Origin: an uncultured Alcaligenaceae bacterium
Lineage (GTDB): Bacteria; Pseudomonadota; Gammaproteobacteria; Burkholderiales; Burkholderiaceae_B
Assembly (NCBI GenBank): GCA_937908115.1
Contig: CALEQZ010000035.1
Coordinates: forward strand, 16,442 to 80,441
Direction of reading: 5' to 3'
DNA length: 64,000 bases
The position numbers and the translations under genes were made by a program. The notes beneath the pieces are model-generated. The model searched no databases, was not told the origin of the DNA, and saw nothing but the letters and a program-made list of their open reading frames with translations. This document shows positions 55,435 through 63,452 of the stretch, piece by piece. Each line of letters opens with the position of its first letter. Position 1 is the stretch's first letter.

Positions 55435-58092
55435 TTACTCCTGCGATGCGACATCGTCTCCGCCGCCTGCGGCATCCGTGCCGTCGTCGCCCTCGGCACC
55501 GTCGTCAGTGTCGTCGCCGTTATCGGCGTCGCTCTCGGCCACCCGGCGCACGCCCGAGAGCATGCTGCCGTTGTCCAAGCTGATCAGGGTCACGCCCTGC
55601 GTGGCCCGGCCCATCTCGCGGATCTCGGCCACGCGCGTGCGCACCAGCACGCCGGTCGTGGTGATCAGCATGATTTCATCGGACGGGCGCACCAGCACCG
55701 CGCCGACCACCTTGCCGTTGCGCGCCGTGGTCTGGATGGCGATCATGCCCTTGGTACCGCGGCCGTGGCGGGTGTATTCGGTGATGGGCGTGCGCTTGCC
55801 GTAGCCGTTCTCGGTCGCGGTCAGCACGCACTGGGTCTCGTCGTCGGCCACCAGCAAGGAGATCACCGACTGGCCTTCCTCCAGCGTCATGCCGCGCACG
55901 CCGCGCGCGTTGCGGCCCATCGGCCGCACGTCGTTCTCGTCGAAGCGCACCGCCTTGCCGGCATCGGAGAACAGCATCACGTCGTGCTTGCCGTCGGTGA
56001 GCTCGGCGCCGATGAGATAGTCGCCCTCATCCAGGTCCACGGCGATGATGCCGGCCTTGCGCGGGTTGGAGAAATCCGACAGCGGCGTCTTCTTGACGGT
56101 GCCGCGCGACGTGGCCATGAACACGTAGTGGTCTTCGCTGAACTCGCGCACCGGCAGGACGACGGTGATCTTCTCGCCCTCTGCCAAGGGGAACATGTTG
56201 ACGATGGGCTTGCCGCGCGACGTCCGGGTGCCTTGCGGGACCTCCCAGACCTTCAGCCAGTAGACCCGGCCCCGGTTGGAGAAGCACAACAGGTAATCGT
56301 GCGTGTTGGCGATGAACAACTGGTCGACCCAGTCGTTTTCCTTGGTCGCCGTCGCTTGCTTGCCCCGCCCGCCGCGGCGCTGCGCGCGGTATTCCGACAG
56401 CGGCTGGCTCTTGATGTAGCCGCCCGCGGACAAGGTCACTACCATGTCCTGCGGGGTGATGAGGTCTTCGGTGTCGAGCTCGGTCGCGTTCAACTCGATC
56501 TCGGAACGCCGCTGGTCCTTCGCGCCCGTGGAGAACTCGGCCTTGATGGCCTGCAGCTCCTCGGCAATGATGTCAGTGATGCGCTCGGGCCGCGCCAGCA
56601 CGTCCAGCAGGTCGGCGATCGCGGCCATCACGTCCTTGTATTCGCCGACGATCTTGTCTTGCTCCAGACCGGTCAGACGCTGCAGCCGCATGTTGAGGAT
56701 TTCCTGCGCCTGCACGTCGCTCAGGCGGTACAGCCCGTCGTCCTGCAGCCCGTACCCTTCGGGCAGGCCGTCGGGCCGGAAGGCGGCCCGGCCGCCCGGC
56801 GTCTGGCCGTCGGCGCGCGCCAGCATCTCGCGTACCAGCGACGAATCCCACGCCCGCGCCATCAGCTCCTGGCGAGCCACCGGCGGGGTCGGCGCGGCCT
56901 TGATGATGGCGATGAACTCGTCGATGTTGGCCAGCGCCACCGCCAGGCCTTCCAGCACGTGGCCGCGCTCGCGCGCCTTGCGCAACTGGAACACCGTGCG
57001 ACGGGTCACCACCTCGCGGCGGTGCGACAAGAAGTGTTCGACCAACTGCTTCAGGTTGAGCAGCCGCGGCTGGCCGTCGACCAGCGCCACCAGGTTCATC
57101 CCGAAGGTGTCCTGCAGCTGGGTGTTCTTGTACAGGTTGTTCAGGACGACTTCCGGCACCTCGCCGCGCTTGAGCTCGATGACCAGGCGCATGCCTTCCT
57201 TGTCCGACTCGTCGCGGATGTCGGCGATGCCCTCGATCTTCTTCTCGTTGACCAGCTCGGCGATGCGCTCCTGCAGCGTCTTCTTGTTGACCTGGTAAGG
57301 GATGGCATCGACCACGATGGCCTGCCGGTTGCCCTTTTCCATGTCCTCGAAGTGGACCTTGGCGCGCATGACCACGCGCCCGCGGCCGGTGCGGTAGCCG
57401 TCGCGCACCCCGGCGATGCCATAGATGATGCCGCCGGTCGGGAAGTCCGGCGCGGGGATCAGCTCGATGAGCTCGTCGACCGTGCAGTCCGGGTTGCGCA
57501 AGCAATACAGGCAGCCGTCGATGACCTCCTGCAAGTTGTGCGGCGGGATGTTGGTGGCCATGCCAACCGCGATGCCCGAGCTGCCGTTGACCAGCAGGTT
57601 GGGCAGCCGCGAGGGCAGCAGCAGCGGTTCCTGCTCGCTGCCATCATAGTTGGGGCCGAAATCCACCGTCTCCTGGTCGATGTCGGCCAACAGCTCGTGG
57701 GCGATCTTGGACAGGCGGATTTCCGTGTAACGCATCGCCGCCGCGTTGTCGCCGTCTATCGAGCCGAAGTTGCCCTGGCCGTCGACCAGCGTATAGCGCA
57801 TGGAAAAGTCCTGCGCCATGCGGACGATGGTGTCGTAGACAGACTGGTCGCCGTGCGGGTGATATTTACCGATCACGTCACCGACGATGCGCGCGGACTT
57901 CTTGTATGGCCGGTTCCAGTCGTTGTTCAGCTCGTGCATCGCGAAGAGCACGCGCCGGTGCACGGGCTTGAGCCCGTCGCGCACGTCCGGCAGGGCCCGC
58001 CCCACGATCACGCTCATCGCGTAATCGAGGTAGCTGCGGCGCATTTCCTCTTCCAGCGAAACTGGAAGTGTTTCCTTTGCGAAGGAATCCAT
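55435..58092 (-). CDS. gyrA: DNA gyrase subunit A
   Basis: Breakage-reunion subunit of DNA gyrase. The 885-residue protein has the N-terminal SLEEEMRRSYLDYAMSVIVG, the catalytic Tyr in the AAAMRYTEIRLSK region, the GyrA box QRRGGRGKQ and a strongly acidic C-terminal tail. Numbering equals E. coli in the quinolone region: Gly81, Asp82, Gln83, Ser84, Asp87, so position 83 is Gln rather than Ser. The ATG at 58092 was chosen as the family start; there is only a weak ribosome binding site. serC follows after 7 bases. Confidence 0.97.
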   Translation of the reverse strand: MDSFAKETLPVSLEEEMRRSYLDYAMSVIVGRALPDVRDGLKPVHRRVLFAMHELNNDWNRPYKKSARIVGDVIGKYHPHGDQSVYDTIVRMAQDFSMRYTLVDGQGNFGSIDGDNAAAMRYTEIRLSKIAHELLADIDQETVDFGPNYDGSEQEPLLLPSRLPNLLVNGSSGIAVGMATNIPPHNLQEVIDGCLYCLRNPDCTVDELIELIPAPDFPTGGIIYGIAGVRDGYRTGRGRVVMRAKVHFEDMEKGNRQAIVVDAIPYQVNKKTLQERIAELVNEKKIEGIADIRDESDKEGMRLVIELKRGEVPEVVLNNLYKNTQLQDTFGMNLVALVDGQPRLLNLKQLVEHFLSHRREVVTRRTVFQLRKARERGHVLEGLAVALANIDEFIAIIKAAPTPPVARQELMARAWDSSLVREMLARADGQTPGGRAAFRPDGLPEGYGLQDDGLYRLSDVQAQEILNMRLQRLTGLEQDKIVGEYKDVMAAIADLLDVLARPERITDIIAEELQAIKAEFSTGAKDQRRSEIELNATELDTEDLITPQDMVVTLSAGGYIKSQPLSEYRAQRRGGRGKQATATKENDWVDQLFIANTHDYLLCFSNRGRVYWLKVWEVPQGTRTSRGKPIVNMFPLAEGEKITVVLPVREFSEDHYVFMATSRGTVKKTPLSDFSNPRKAGIIAVDLDEGDYLIGAELTDGKHDVMLFSDAGKAVRFDENDVRPMGRNARGVRGMTLEEGQSVISLLVADDETQCVLTATENGYGKRTPITEYTRHGRGTKGMIAIQTTARNGKVVGAVLVRPSDEIMLITTTGVLVRTRVAEIREMGRATQGVTLISLDNGSMLSGVRRVAESDADNGDDTDDGAEGDDGTDAAGGGDDVASQE

Positions 58093-58232
58093 ATAGATAT
58101 CGCGCAAATGCCTTGGTCGGCGTTGTGGTCGGCCCGCTGCGGCCCAGCCTTGCCCCGCGCCGGACAAAACCGGCAAACCGCAAACGGTGCGTATCGGCGG
58201 CCCGGCTGGCCAAGCCGGGAAACAAACGGCAG

Positions 58233-58241
58233 ATTCTAGCA
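58233..58241 (-). promoter_or_regulatory. probable gyrA promoter (extended -10)
   Basis: On the minus strand TGC-TAGAAT is a good extended -10 match (TGn plus TAGAAT, five of six). No good -35 is visible because a palindrome takes its place. Transcription would begin near 58226, about 134 bases before gyrA. Confidence 0.45.
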
Positions 58242-58265
58242 CCCGGGTCGGCGCCGCCCGGGTGC
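58239..58265. promoter_or_regulatory. palindrome overlapping the gyrA promoter
   Basis: GCACCCGGG (58239-58247) and CCCGGGTGC (58257-58265) form a perfect 9-base inverted repeat with a 9-base spacer, centred over the -35 position of the gyrA promoter. It looks like an operator for a dimeric regulator, or a supercoiling-sensitive structure. Confidence 0.5.
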
Positions 58266-58575
58266 GACCCCGGCGCGTGCGCCGGCACGCCGGTCACGGC
58301 CCGTCCGGCCAGCCAAAGGCGCCCAACCTGTTGTCAAAAGCCAACACCGGCAGCCGGCACCCGGAACGAAATCCCGCAATCAGGCATTGCTGCGGCCGGC
58401 GCGATAGGCTAAAGCTGCGCAAATGCCTTAAGATGTTTTCAACACGCAGGAAACCCGGTCAGCAATTCTTTGAACCTGCTGTCGGCGTTGATATACTGGC
58501 CCCGTTTTCCTGATATGCGGCGGGGGTTCGCTGCGAGTCATTCATCCCAGCTTCAAAGCTCAATCGAGGAGAAAC
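58266..58575. other. rest of the gyrA-ompA divergent intergenic region
   Basis: The 483-base gap between gyrA and ompA also contains the gyrA leader and the ompA promoter. The part at 58266-58440 shows no clear gene or motif. An A+T-rich stretch begins near 58425 and leads into the ompA promoter. Confidence 0.5.
58470..58497 (+). promoter_or_regulatory. probable ompA promoter
   Basis: TTGAAC (58470-58475) and TATACT (58492-58497) are 16 bases apart and each matches the sigma-70 consensus well. The leader would be about 70 bases, ending with a strong ribosome binding site (GAGGAGAAAC) before the ompA ATG. Confidence 0.6.
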
Positions 58576-59166
58576 ATGAACAAACCCTCCAAATTCGCTC
58601 TGGCGATCGCCTTTGCCGCCGTGACGGCCTCCGGTGCAGCAACTGCCCAAACGATCGACAATTGGCGCGGCGCGTTCGGCGACGTCTGGAAGAACGGCAC
58701 CAATGAGCTCTGCTGGCGCGATGCCTTCTGGACCCCGGCCACCGGTATCCCTGGCTGCGACGGCGTACCTGTTGCCCAAGCCCCGGCTCCTGCCCCGGCT
58801 CCCACCCCGACTGCCACCAAGGTGGTCTTCAATGCTGACACCTTCTTCGACTTCGACAAGGACACCCTGAAGCCGGAAGGCCGCCAGCTGCTGGACCAAG
58901 TCGTTTCGCAAGTGCAATCGATCAACCTGGAAACGATCATCGCGGTTGGCCACACCGATTGGACGGGTCCTGAAGCCTACAACCAGCGCCTGTCCGAGCG
59001 CCGTGCCGCTTCGGTCAAGAACTACCTGGTCAGCAAGGGCATCGATCCCAACCGCATCTACACCGAAGGCAAGGGCGAATCCGAGCCCATCGCCGACAAC
59101 CGCACCCGCGAAGGTCGCGCCAAGAACCGTCGCGTGGAAATCGAAATCGTCGGCACCCGTCGCTAA
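58576..59166 (+). CDS. ompA: OmpA-family outer membrane protein
   Basis: Abundant peptidoglycan-associated outer membrane protein. The 196-residue precursor has a signal peptide (cleaved after about ATAQ), a short N-terminal part with one Cys pair (LCWRDAFWTPATGIPGC), an Ala/Pro repeat linker, and a C-terminal OmpA domain with FFDFDKDTLKPEG and the peptidoglycan-binding region YNQRLSERRAASV. It has no 8-strand barrel of the E. coli type; this short form is typical of Bordetella. Two Cys residues suggest a disulfide. Confidence 0.95.
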   Translation: MNKPSKFALAIAFAAVTASGAATAQTIDNWRGAFGDVWKNGTNELCWRDAFWTPATGIPGCDGVPVAQAPAPAPAPTPTATKVVFNADTFFDFDKDTLKPEGRQLLDQVVSQVQSINLETIIAVGHTDWTGPEAYNQRLSERRAASVKNYLVSKGIDPNRIYTEGKGESEPIADNRTREGRAKNRRVEIEIVGTRR

Positions 59167-59207
59167 TCGCGACACCGCCTGAAGCGGGTACGACACCCGC
59201 TACAATG

Positions 59208-59236
59208 AAAGGGCCTCGCATCGCGAGGCCCTTTTT
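59208..59236 (+). terminator. intrinsic terminator after ompA
   Basis: GGGCCTCGC and GCGAGGCCC form a perfect 9-base stem with a 3-base loop, flanked by AAA and followed by five T residues. It lies 41 bases after the ompA stop and 17 bases before ubiG. Confidence 0.92.
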
Positions 59237-59253
59237 CCATCGGTGCGCCCGAA

Positions 59254-59970
59254 ATGACTGCCACTGACCCTGCCACCCCCAACGTCGACCAGGCCGAACT
59301 GGAAAAATTCAGCGCCCTGGCCGCACGCTGGTGGGATCCGGAAAGCGAATTCAAGCCGCTGCACGCCATCAATCCCCTGCGGCTGGGCTGGATACAGGAA
59401 ATCGCCGGCGACCTGGCCGGCCGCACCGTGCTGGACGTGGGTTGCGGCGGCGGCATCCTGGCCGAGAGCATGGCGGCAGCCGGCGCCCAAGTCACCGGCA
59501 TCGACCTGGCCGAGCGCTCGCTGACGGTCGCCCGGCTGCACGGGCTGGAATCCGGCATCCGCGTCGATTACCGCAAAATAAGCGCCGAAGACCTGGCCGC
59601 CGAGCAGCCGGGGCAGTACGACGTGGTCACCTGCATGGAAATGCTCGAACACGTCCCCGACCCGGCGTCGGTCGTGCGCGCCTGCGCCACGCTCGCCAAG
59701 CCCGGGGGATGGGTGTTCTTTTCCACCTTGAACCGCAATCCCAAGTCTTTCCTGTTCGCCATCATCGGCGCGGAATATCTCTTGCGACTGCTGCCGCGCG
59801 GCACGCACAGCTACGAGCAGTTCATCCGCCCGAGCGAACTCGCACAGGCCGCGCGCGAGGCAGGCCTGCAGCCCTGCCGCATGGCCGGGCTGGAATACAA
59901 CCCGCTGACCCGGCGCTACAAGCTGTCGGACGACACCTCGGTCAACTACCTGATGGCGGCGCGGGCGTGA
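59254..59970 (+). CDS. ubiG: ubiquinone biosynthesis O-methyltransferase
   Basis: SAM-dependent methyltransferase that performs both O-methylations in ubiquinone synthesis. The 238-residue protein has the N-terminal FSALAARWWDPESEFKPLH typical of UbiG, the SAM motif VLDVGCGGGILAESMA, and the post-motif VVTCMEMLEHVPDP. Its TGA overlaps the GTG start of gph. Confidence 0.96.
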   Translation: MTATDPATPNVDQAELEKFSALAARWWDPESEFKPLHAINPLRLGWIQEIAGDLAGRTVLDVGCGGGILAESMAAAGAQVTGIDLAERSLTVARLHGLESGIRVDYRKISAEDLAAEQPGQYDVVTCMEMLEHVPDPASVVRACATLAKPGGWVFFSTLNRNPKSFLFAIIGAEYLLRLLPRGTHSYEQFIRPSELAQAAREAGLQPCRMAGLEYNPLTRRYKLSDDTSVNYLMAARA

Positions 59971-60671
59971 AGGCGCTCATCCTGTTCGACTTCGATGGCA
60001 CGCTGGCCGACACGGCGCCGGACCTGGCCGCAGCCGCCAACCGCCAGCGCGAGCGCCGCGGGCTGGCGCCCTTGCCCGAGGCGCGACTGCGGCCTTTTGC
60101 TTCGCAAGGCGCGCGCGGCCTGCTGCGGGCGGCGCTGGACATGCTGCCCGACCACCCGGATTTTCTGGCGACCCGGCAGCAATTCCTGGACGACTACGAA
60201 GCGGCCATGACCTGCCGCACGCAGCTCTTTCCAGGCATCCCGGAACTGCTGCAGCGCCTGCAGGCGCAGGGCCTGCGCTGGGGCATCGTCACGAATAAGA
60301 CCGAGCGCCTGGCCCTGCCCCTGGTGCGCCACCTGGGCCTGGCCGAAGCCTGCGCGGTGACGGTGTGCGGTGATACGACGGCCCACGCCAAGCCGCACCC
60401 CGAGCCCCTGCTTCACGCCGCGCGACTGGCAGGTTTCGCCCCGCACGACTGCCTGTACGTGGGTGACGACCGGCGCGACGTCCAGGCCGCCCGGGCCGCG
60501 GCCATGCCGGTGGTGGCGGCAGCCTACGGCTATTGCGGTGACGGCGAAGACGTCGCCGCCTGGCAAGCAGACCGCTACGCGCATAGCCCCGGCGAGCTTT
60601 GGGATGCGATCCGGTCGCTGCTCACGCACCGGGCGGCGCGAGCGGAACTTTCCGGCACGGCGCCGGACTAA
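59967..60671 (+). CDS. gph: phosphoglycolate phosphatase (HAD family)
   Basis: HAD-type phosphatase that removes 2-phosphoglycolate. The 234-residue protein has motif I LFDFDGTLADTAPDL, motif II IVTNKTERL, motif III Lys in HAKPHPEPLL and motif IV VGDDRRDVQAA. The GTG at 59967 overlaps the ubiG stop (GTGA) and is the only start that keeps motif I at the N-terminus. Gph and MupP-type phosphatases are close; the gene pair ubiG-gph is common in betaproteobacteria. Confidence 0.9.
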   Translation: MKALILFDFDGTLADTAPDLAAAANRQRERRGLAPLPEARLRPFASQGARGLLRAALDMLPDHPDFLATRQQFLDDYEAAMTCRTQLFPGIPELLQRLQAQGLRWGIVTNKTERLALPLVRHLGLAEACAVTVCGDTTAHAKPHPEPLLHAARLAGFAPHDCLYVGDDRRDVQAARAAAMPVVAAAYGYCGDGEDVAAWQADRYAHSPGELWDAIRSLLTHRAARAELSGTAPD

Positions 60672-60686
60672 CCCTGGTAGTTCCGC

Positions 60687-60692
60687 TACAAT
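60687..60692 (+). promoter_or_regulatory. -10 element of the ssrA promoter
   Basis: TACAAT at 60687-60692 lies 14 bases before the tmRNA 5' end and is a good -10 match. No clear -35 is seen, as the DNA upstream is the end of gph. Confidence 0.5.
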
Positions 60693-60706
60693 GATTGATT
60701 CCCGTC

Positions 60707-61092
60707 GGGGCCGATCCGGATTCGACGTGGGTCACGAAACAGCGCAGGGCATGCCGAGCACCAGTACGCTCGTAAATCCACTGGAAATCAATAAACGCCA
60801 ACGACGAGCGTTTCGCTCTCGCCGCTTAATTCGGCGAACCGTTGCACTGGCTTGTCCTTGGGCCAGGCGGAGGGGGTAACCCCCTAGAAGGCAACTTCGA
60901 ACCGCAGCAACGTCATTGACAAGGAATCGGCCCGTGCCGGGTCACACGGTACGTGCTTAAACTACGTGAATCGCCGCGCGCCGGCCTGTCGGTTGGCTAA
61001 GCGCGCGGTTAAATCCAAATAAATCGACTACGCATGTAGAACTGCCTGCGGAGGGCTCGCGGACGGGGGTTCAATTCCCCCCGGCTCCACCA
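60707..61092 (+). ncRNA. ssrA: transfer-messenger RNA
   Basis: tmRNA that rescues stalled ribosomes by trans-translation. The 5' end GGGGCCGATCCGGATTCGACG and the 3' end GGTTCAATTCCCCCCGGCTCCACCA are tmRNA hallmarks; GGGGCCG pairs with CGGCTCC in the acceptor stem and the CCA is encoded. The tag reading frame at 60797-60829 codes for ANDERFALAA and stops at TAA, the tag known for Bordetella. The length of 386 bases is normal. It lies directly upstream of accessory DNA, a common integration site. Confidence 0.97.
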
Positions 61093-61434
61093 ATACCCAA
61101 ACCCCAACTGTTCTCAGTTGGGGTTTTTTCTTGCCCGATCGCGCCGGTTCCCGCGTGTTGTTGGGGGTTCCTGCGGAATCCTACGGACTTCGGCATCCGG
61201 CCCATGGCCCTTTCCAGGGCCGCCTTCCTCTCTCTCCTGGCCATTTTTCTCTCCGGCCTCGCTCCCTGGAACTGGCCCGAAGTCCGCAAAGACGGAGCCA
61301 TACAGATCAACGGGTTACGCGCGGACGAATCAAGCGGTTGGATTGCAGCATTGGCAGGCGGAGGGAACAGGATCCGGGCAAGGAACAGGACATTTGGCCC
61401 GGCCGGGAACTTGCGGACCGGGTTCCAGGGATTT
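61093..61434. other. junction between ssrA and accessory DNA, no gene seen
   Basis: Apart from the ssrA terminator at its start, this stretch has no credible gene. Open frames in it are short and show no family signal. I looked for a copy of the tmRNA 3' end as an attachment repeat and saw none in the window. Confidence 0.5.
61100..61129 (+). terminator. intrinsic terminator after ssrA
   Basis: AACCCCAACTG and CAGTTGGGGTT form an 11-base stem with a 4-base loop, followed by four more T residues. It begins 8 bases past the CCA end. Confidence 0.93.
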
Positions 61435-62286
61435 TCAAGCGGCGGCTCGGTTCAACGCTGCTCCCAAGGCGACCCGCAGCCGATCCACGATGGTGGGCAA
61501 GGGTTCAAGAGCAAGCTCGTTCTTCTTGATGAACGCCTGCCACAGAGCCTGCCGCGAGGGATCGTGCGCGAACTCATCCGTCAGGCCGACCGGCAACCCG
61601 GCGGGCACCGCCATGCCGCGCCGCTCGAAGGTGGCCTTGATCGCTTGGGCCAGCAGATCGGTGTCCAGGGCTTCGCGATCCAGCAACACCGACAGATCGA
61701 GGTAATCCTTCAACCTGCTGTTGGTCATACCCAGCAGCGCGATGGCGTGGAGTTTCTCCGCGACGACGGTGTAAACGGGATAGGTGCGCAAACGAGGCGC
61801 TGGCAGGTCGGCCAGCAGCACCGGATAGGTCGCATCGACGGGGCCAGGCGTCACGGCATCTCCGAAGCCGATGTCGATCTGTGTCTTGCAGCGTGCCCTG
61901 GCCAGCTCGCCACTGATGAAGATGCGCGCCCCGGCATACCCGGCGTCCTTGCGGATTTCCTCGGCGGCGACCGAGGCCGGGTCGAACACGATGCCGTCGT
62001 CTACCGCGACGCTGGCGATGTCGCGGAAGGTCTGGGTCACGGATTCCAGATCGCTCGCGCCGAAGCCAAGCAGGTCGGCGTCGCGCGTGGTCCGGTGCGG
62101 CATGTCGTACCAGAGCGTGAACAGCAACGCGCCCTTGAGCAGAAAATGATCCGCGTGCTCGGACTGGCTCAGGCGGTAGAGGATTCGCTCCAGCGCGAAA
62201 CGCACCAACACCTGGTTGAAGTCCACGCCCTGCGCCTTGGCGACGTTGAGTAGGCGGGCGCGCACGGAGGCCGCGACGTTATTCAT
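61435..62286 (-). CDS. AbiEii-type nucleotidyltransferase toxin
   Basis: Toxin of a type IV AbiE toxin-antitoxin system, which also gives abortive phage defence in some hosts. The 283-residue protein has the AbiEii/NTP-transferase core: FLLKGALLFTLW, RTTRDADLLGFG with the metal-binding Asp pair, IDIGFGDAV, AEKLHAIALLGM and RLKDYLDLSVL. Its ATG overlaps the antitoxin stop by 4 bases. The catalytic motifs look whole, so it is probably active. Confidence 0.9.
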   Translation of the reverse strand: MNNVAASVRARLLNVAKAQGVDFNQVLVRFALERILYRLSQSEHADHFLLKGALLFTLWYDMPHRTTRDADLLGFGASDLESVTQTFRDIASVAVDDGIVFDPASVAAEEIRKDAGYAGARIFISGELARARCKTQIDIGFGDAVTPGPVDATYPVLLADLPAPRLRTYPVYTVVAEKLHAIALLGMTNSRLKDYLDLSVLLDREALDTDLLAQAIKATFERRGMAVPAGLPVGLTDEFAHDPSRQALWQAFIKKNELALEPLPTIVDRLRVALGAALNRAAA

Positions 62287-62888
62287 TCAACGGCCTCCAG
62301 GTAGGGGCGCATCACGTTGGCCACGCGGCAGATCTTCGCGTAGCGCCACAGATCGTCCGCCGTTGCCTTGCGCTTGGCGCGCGCGTCCTTCAGCGCCTCC
62401 AGGGCCACGTCCAGACCGATCTTGTTGCGGTGCTTGAAGCAGTCCACGACCGTCTTGGCCGCGCCGTACACGCGCAGCGTCACACCGTCGCGCAGGTGCT
62501 CCTCAATGCCCGCCGTGTAGACGTCGCCCGTCATCTGAACCATCTTGATCGGCGGGTAATCAATGCGCGGTACGTGGCTGCCGCGCGGCATGGCGATCCA
62601 AATCTGACGCGGCAGCTGGGTAGTCAGTTCGTGGAATTGCAGCGCGGTCAGCAGGCAGAACACGGCCTGGGGTACTTTGGTGGCGACGGTCGCGAGACCT
62701 TCGTGCTCCGACCCCGGATGACTGGGCAGGCGGTAGAGACCGCGACCGACCTTGTCCAGCAGGCCAGCTGCCGTCAGGCGCGTCAGAACGACCCGGGGAG
62801 CGTCGATGGCGTCCAGGTCGCTGGCGCGTAGCAGCCCCTTCTGGCGGGCCAGATCGAGGACGCGCTGGGTGTGGGTGTCGGCAAGCAT
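62283..62888 (-). CDS. AbiEi-type antitoxin/transcriptional regulator
   Basis: Antitoxin partner of the AbiEii toxin; AbiEi proteins have an N-terminal winged helix and a C-terminal domain and repress their own promoter. The 201-residue protein has the winged helix with LLRASDLDAIDAPRVVLTRL and VGRGLYRLPSHP, then PQAVFCLLTALQFHELTTQL and VYGAAKTVVDCFKHRNKIG, typical of the family. No ribosome binding site is visible before the ATG. The inverted repeat at 62910-62935 is a likely operator. Confidence 0.9.
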   Translation of the reverse strand: MLADTHTQRVLDLARQKGLLRASDLDAIDAPRVVLTRLTAAGLLDKVGRGLYRLPSHPGSEHEGLATVATKVPQAVFCLLTALQFHELTTQLPRQIWIAMPRGSHVPRIDYPPIKMVQMTGDVYTAGIEEHLRDGVTLRVYGAAKTVVDCFKHRNKIGLDVALEALKDARAKRKATADDLWRYAKICRVANVMRPYLEAVE

Positions 62889-62909
62889 GGTGGGAGTATG
62901 TTCCGTTTA

Positions 62910-62935
62910 TTCGTCGAATGCAATACTTTGACGAA
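62910..62935. promoter_or_regulatory. inverted repeat, candidate AbiEi operator
   Basis: TTCGTC (62910-62915) and GACGAA (62930-62935) form a 6-base inverted repeat with a 14-base spacer, 22 bases before abiEi. On the minus strand it overlaps TTGCAT (62926-62921), 17 bases before CATACT (62900-62895), a weak promoter. The start point would be at or near the ATG. Confidence 0.45.
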
Positions 62936-63020
62936 CAATAGGAACACCCCTGTGCCACCTGCGCTGACAGACACCGCTGCGGCGCTTATCGCCCCGAGGA
63001 CAGCCTCAACAGATGCCACC

Positions 63021-63452
63021 TCAAAGCCCAGCCCGCTCCCGCTGCTCATCCCATAGCGCCGGCGGATCAACCGCCAGGTCGAACAACGTGATGTGGCTCG
63101 GCAGCGTATCGTCCAGGATCGCGGCCACGATGTCCGGCGCCAGCGTGGTCAGGTTGACCATCCGGCTCACGTAGCTGTTGTCGATCTCCTCCCGCGCGGC
63201 GATCTCCTTCAGTGACTTCGCTTCCCCCGACTCCAGCATGGCCAGCCAGCGGTGCCCCCTGGCCAGCGCCAACTGGAGCGGCGTCGGTGTCATATCCCAC
63301 GGCCTTACGGGAGCGGTTTCGCCGTTCGGCAGCGTGATCAGCTTGCGCCCGCTGCGCCGCTTGATCTGGATCGGCACCGACAGGGTCAGCCGGCCGTCAC
63401 TCGTCTGGAGGATGTCCGGCTCGCCGGTCTTCTGGATGCGGATATCGCTCAT
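63021..63452 (-). CDS. conserved small protein coupled to the recombinase
   Basis: I do not recognise a named function. The 143-residue protein has a likely helix-turn-helix in its second half (GEAKSLKEIAAREEIDNSYVSRMVNLTTLAPDIV is two parts of one region), similar to ParB/KorB-like HTH segments. From memory, small proteins of this kind often follow large serine recombinases in proteobacterial islands. Its ATG overlaps the recombinase stop, and it lies upstream of the abiE pair on the same strand. Confidence 0.65.
   Translation of the reverse strand: MSDIRIQKTGEPDILQTSDGRLTLSVPIQIKRRSGRKLITLPNGETAPVRPWDMTPTPLQLALARGHRWLAMLESGEAKSLKEIAAREEIDNSYVSRMVNLTTLAPDIVAAILDDTLPSHITLFDLAVDPPALWDEQRERAGL

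Noticed and set aside
55297..58239. 980-residue plus-strand frame opposite gyrA
   Set aside because: Shadow of gyrA codon bias; very rich in His, Arg, Val and Gln with no domain.
61093..61434. Second copy of the tmRNA 3' end as an attachment repeat
   Set aside because: No copy of the GGTTCAATTCCCC segment was found after ssrA within the window.
61204..62253. Plus-strand frame after ssrA with a hydrophobic start
   Set aside because: Most of it is antisense to the AbiEii gene and the first part shows no family likeness.
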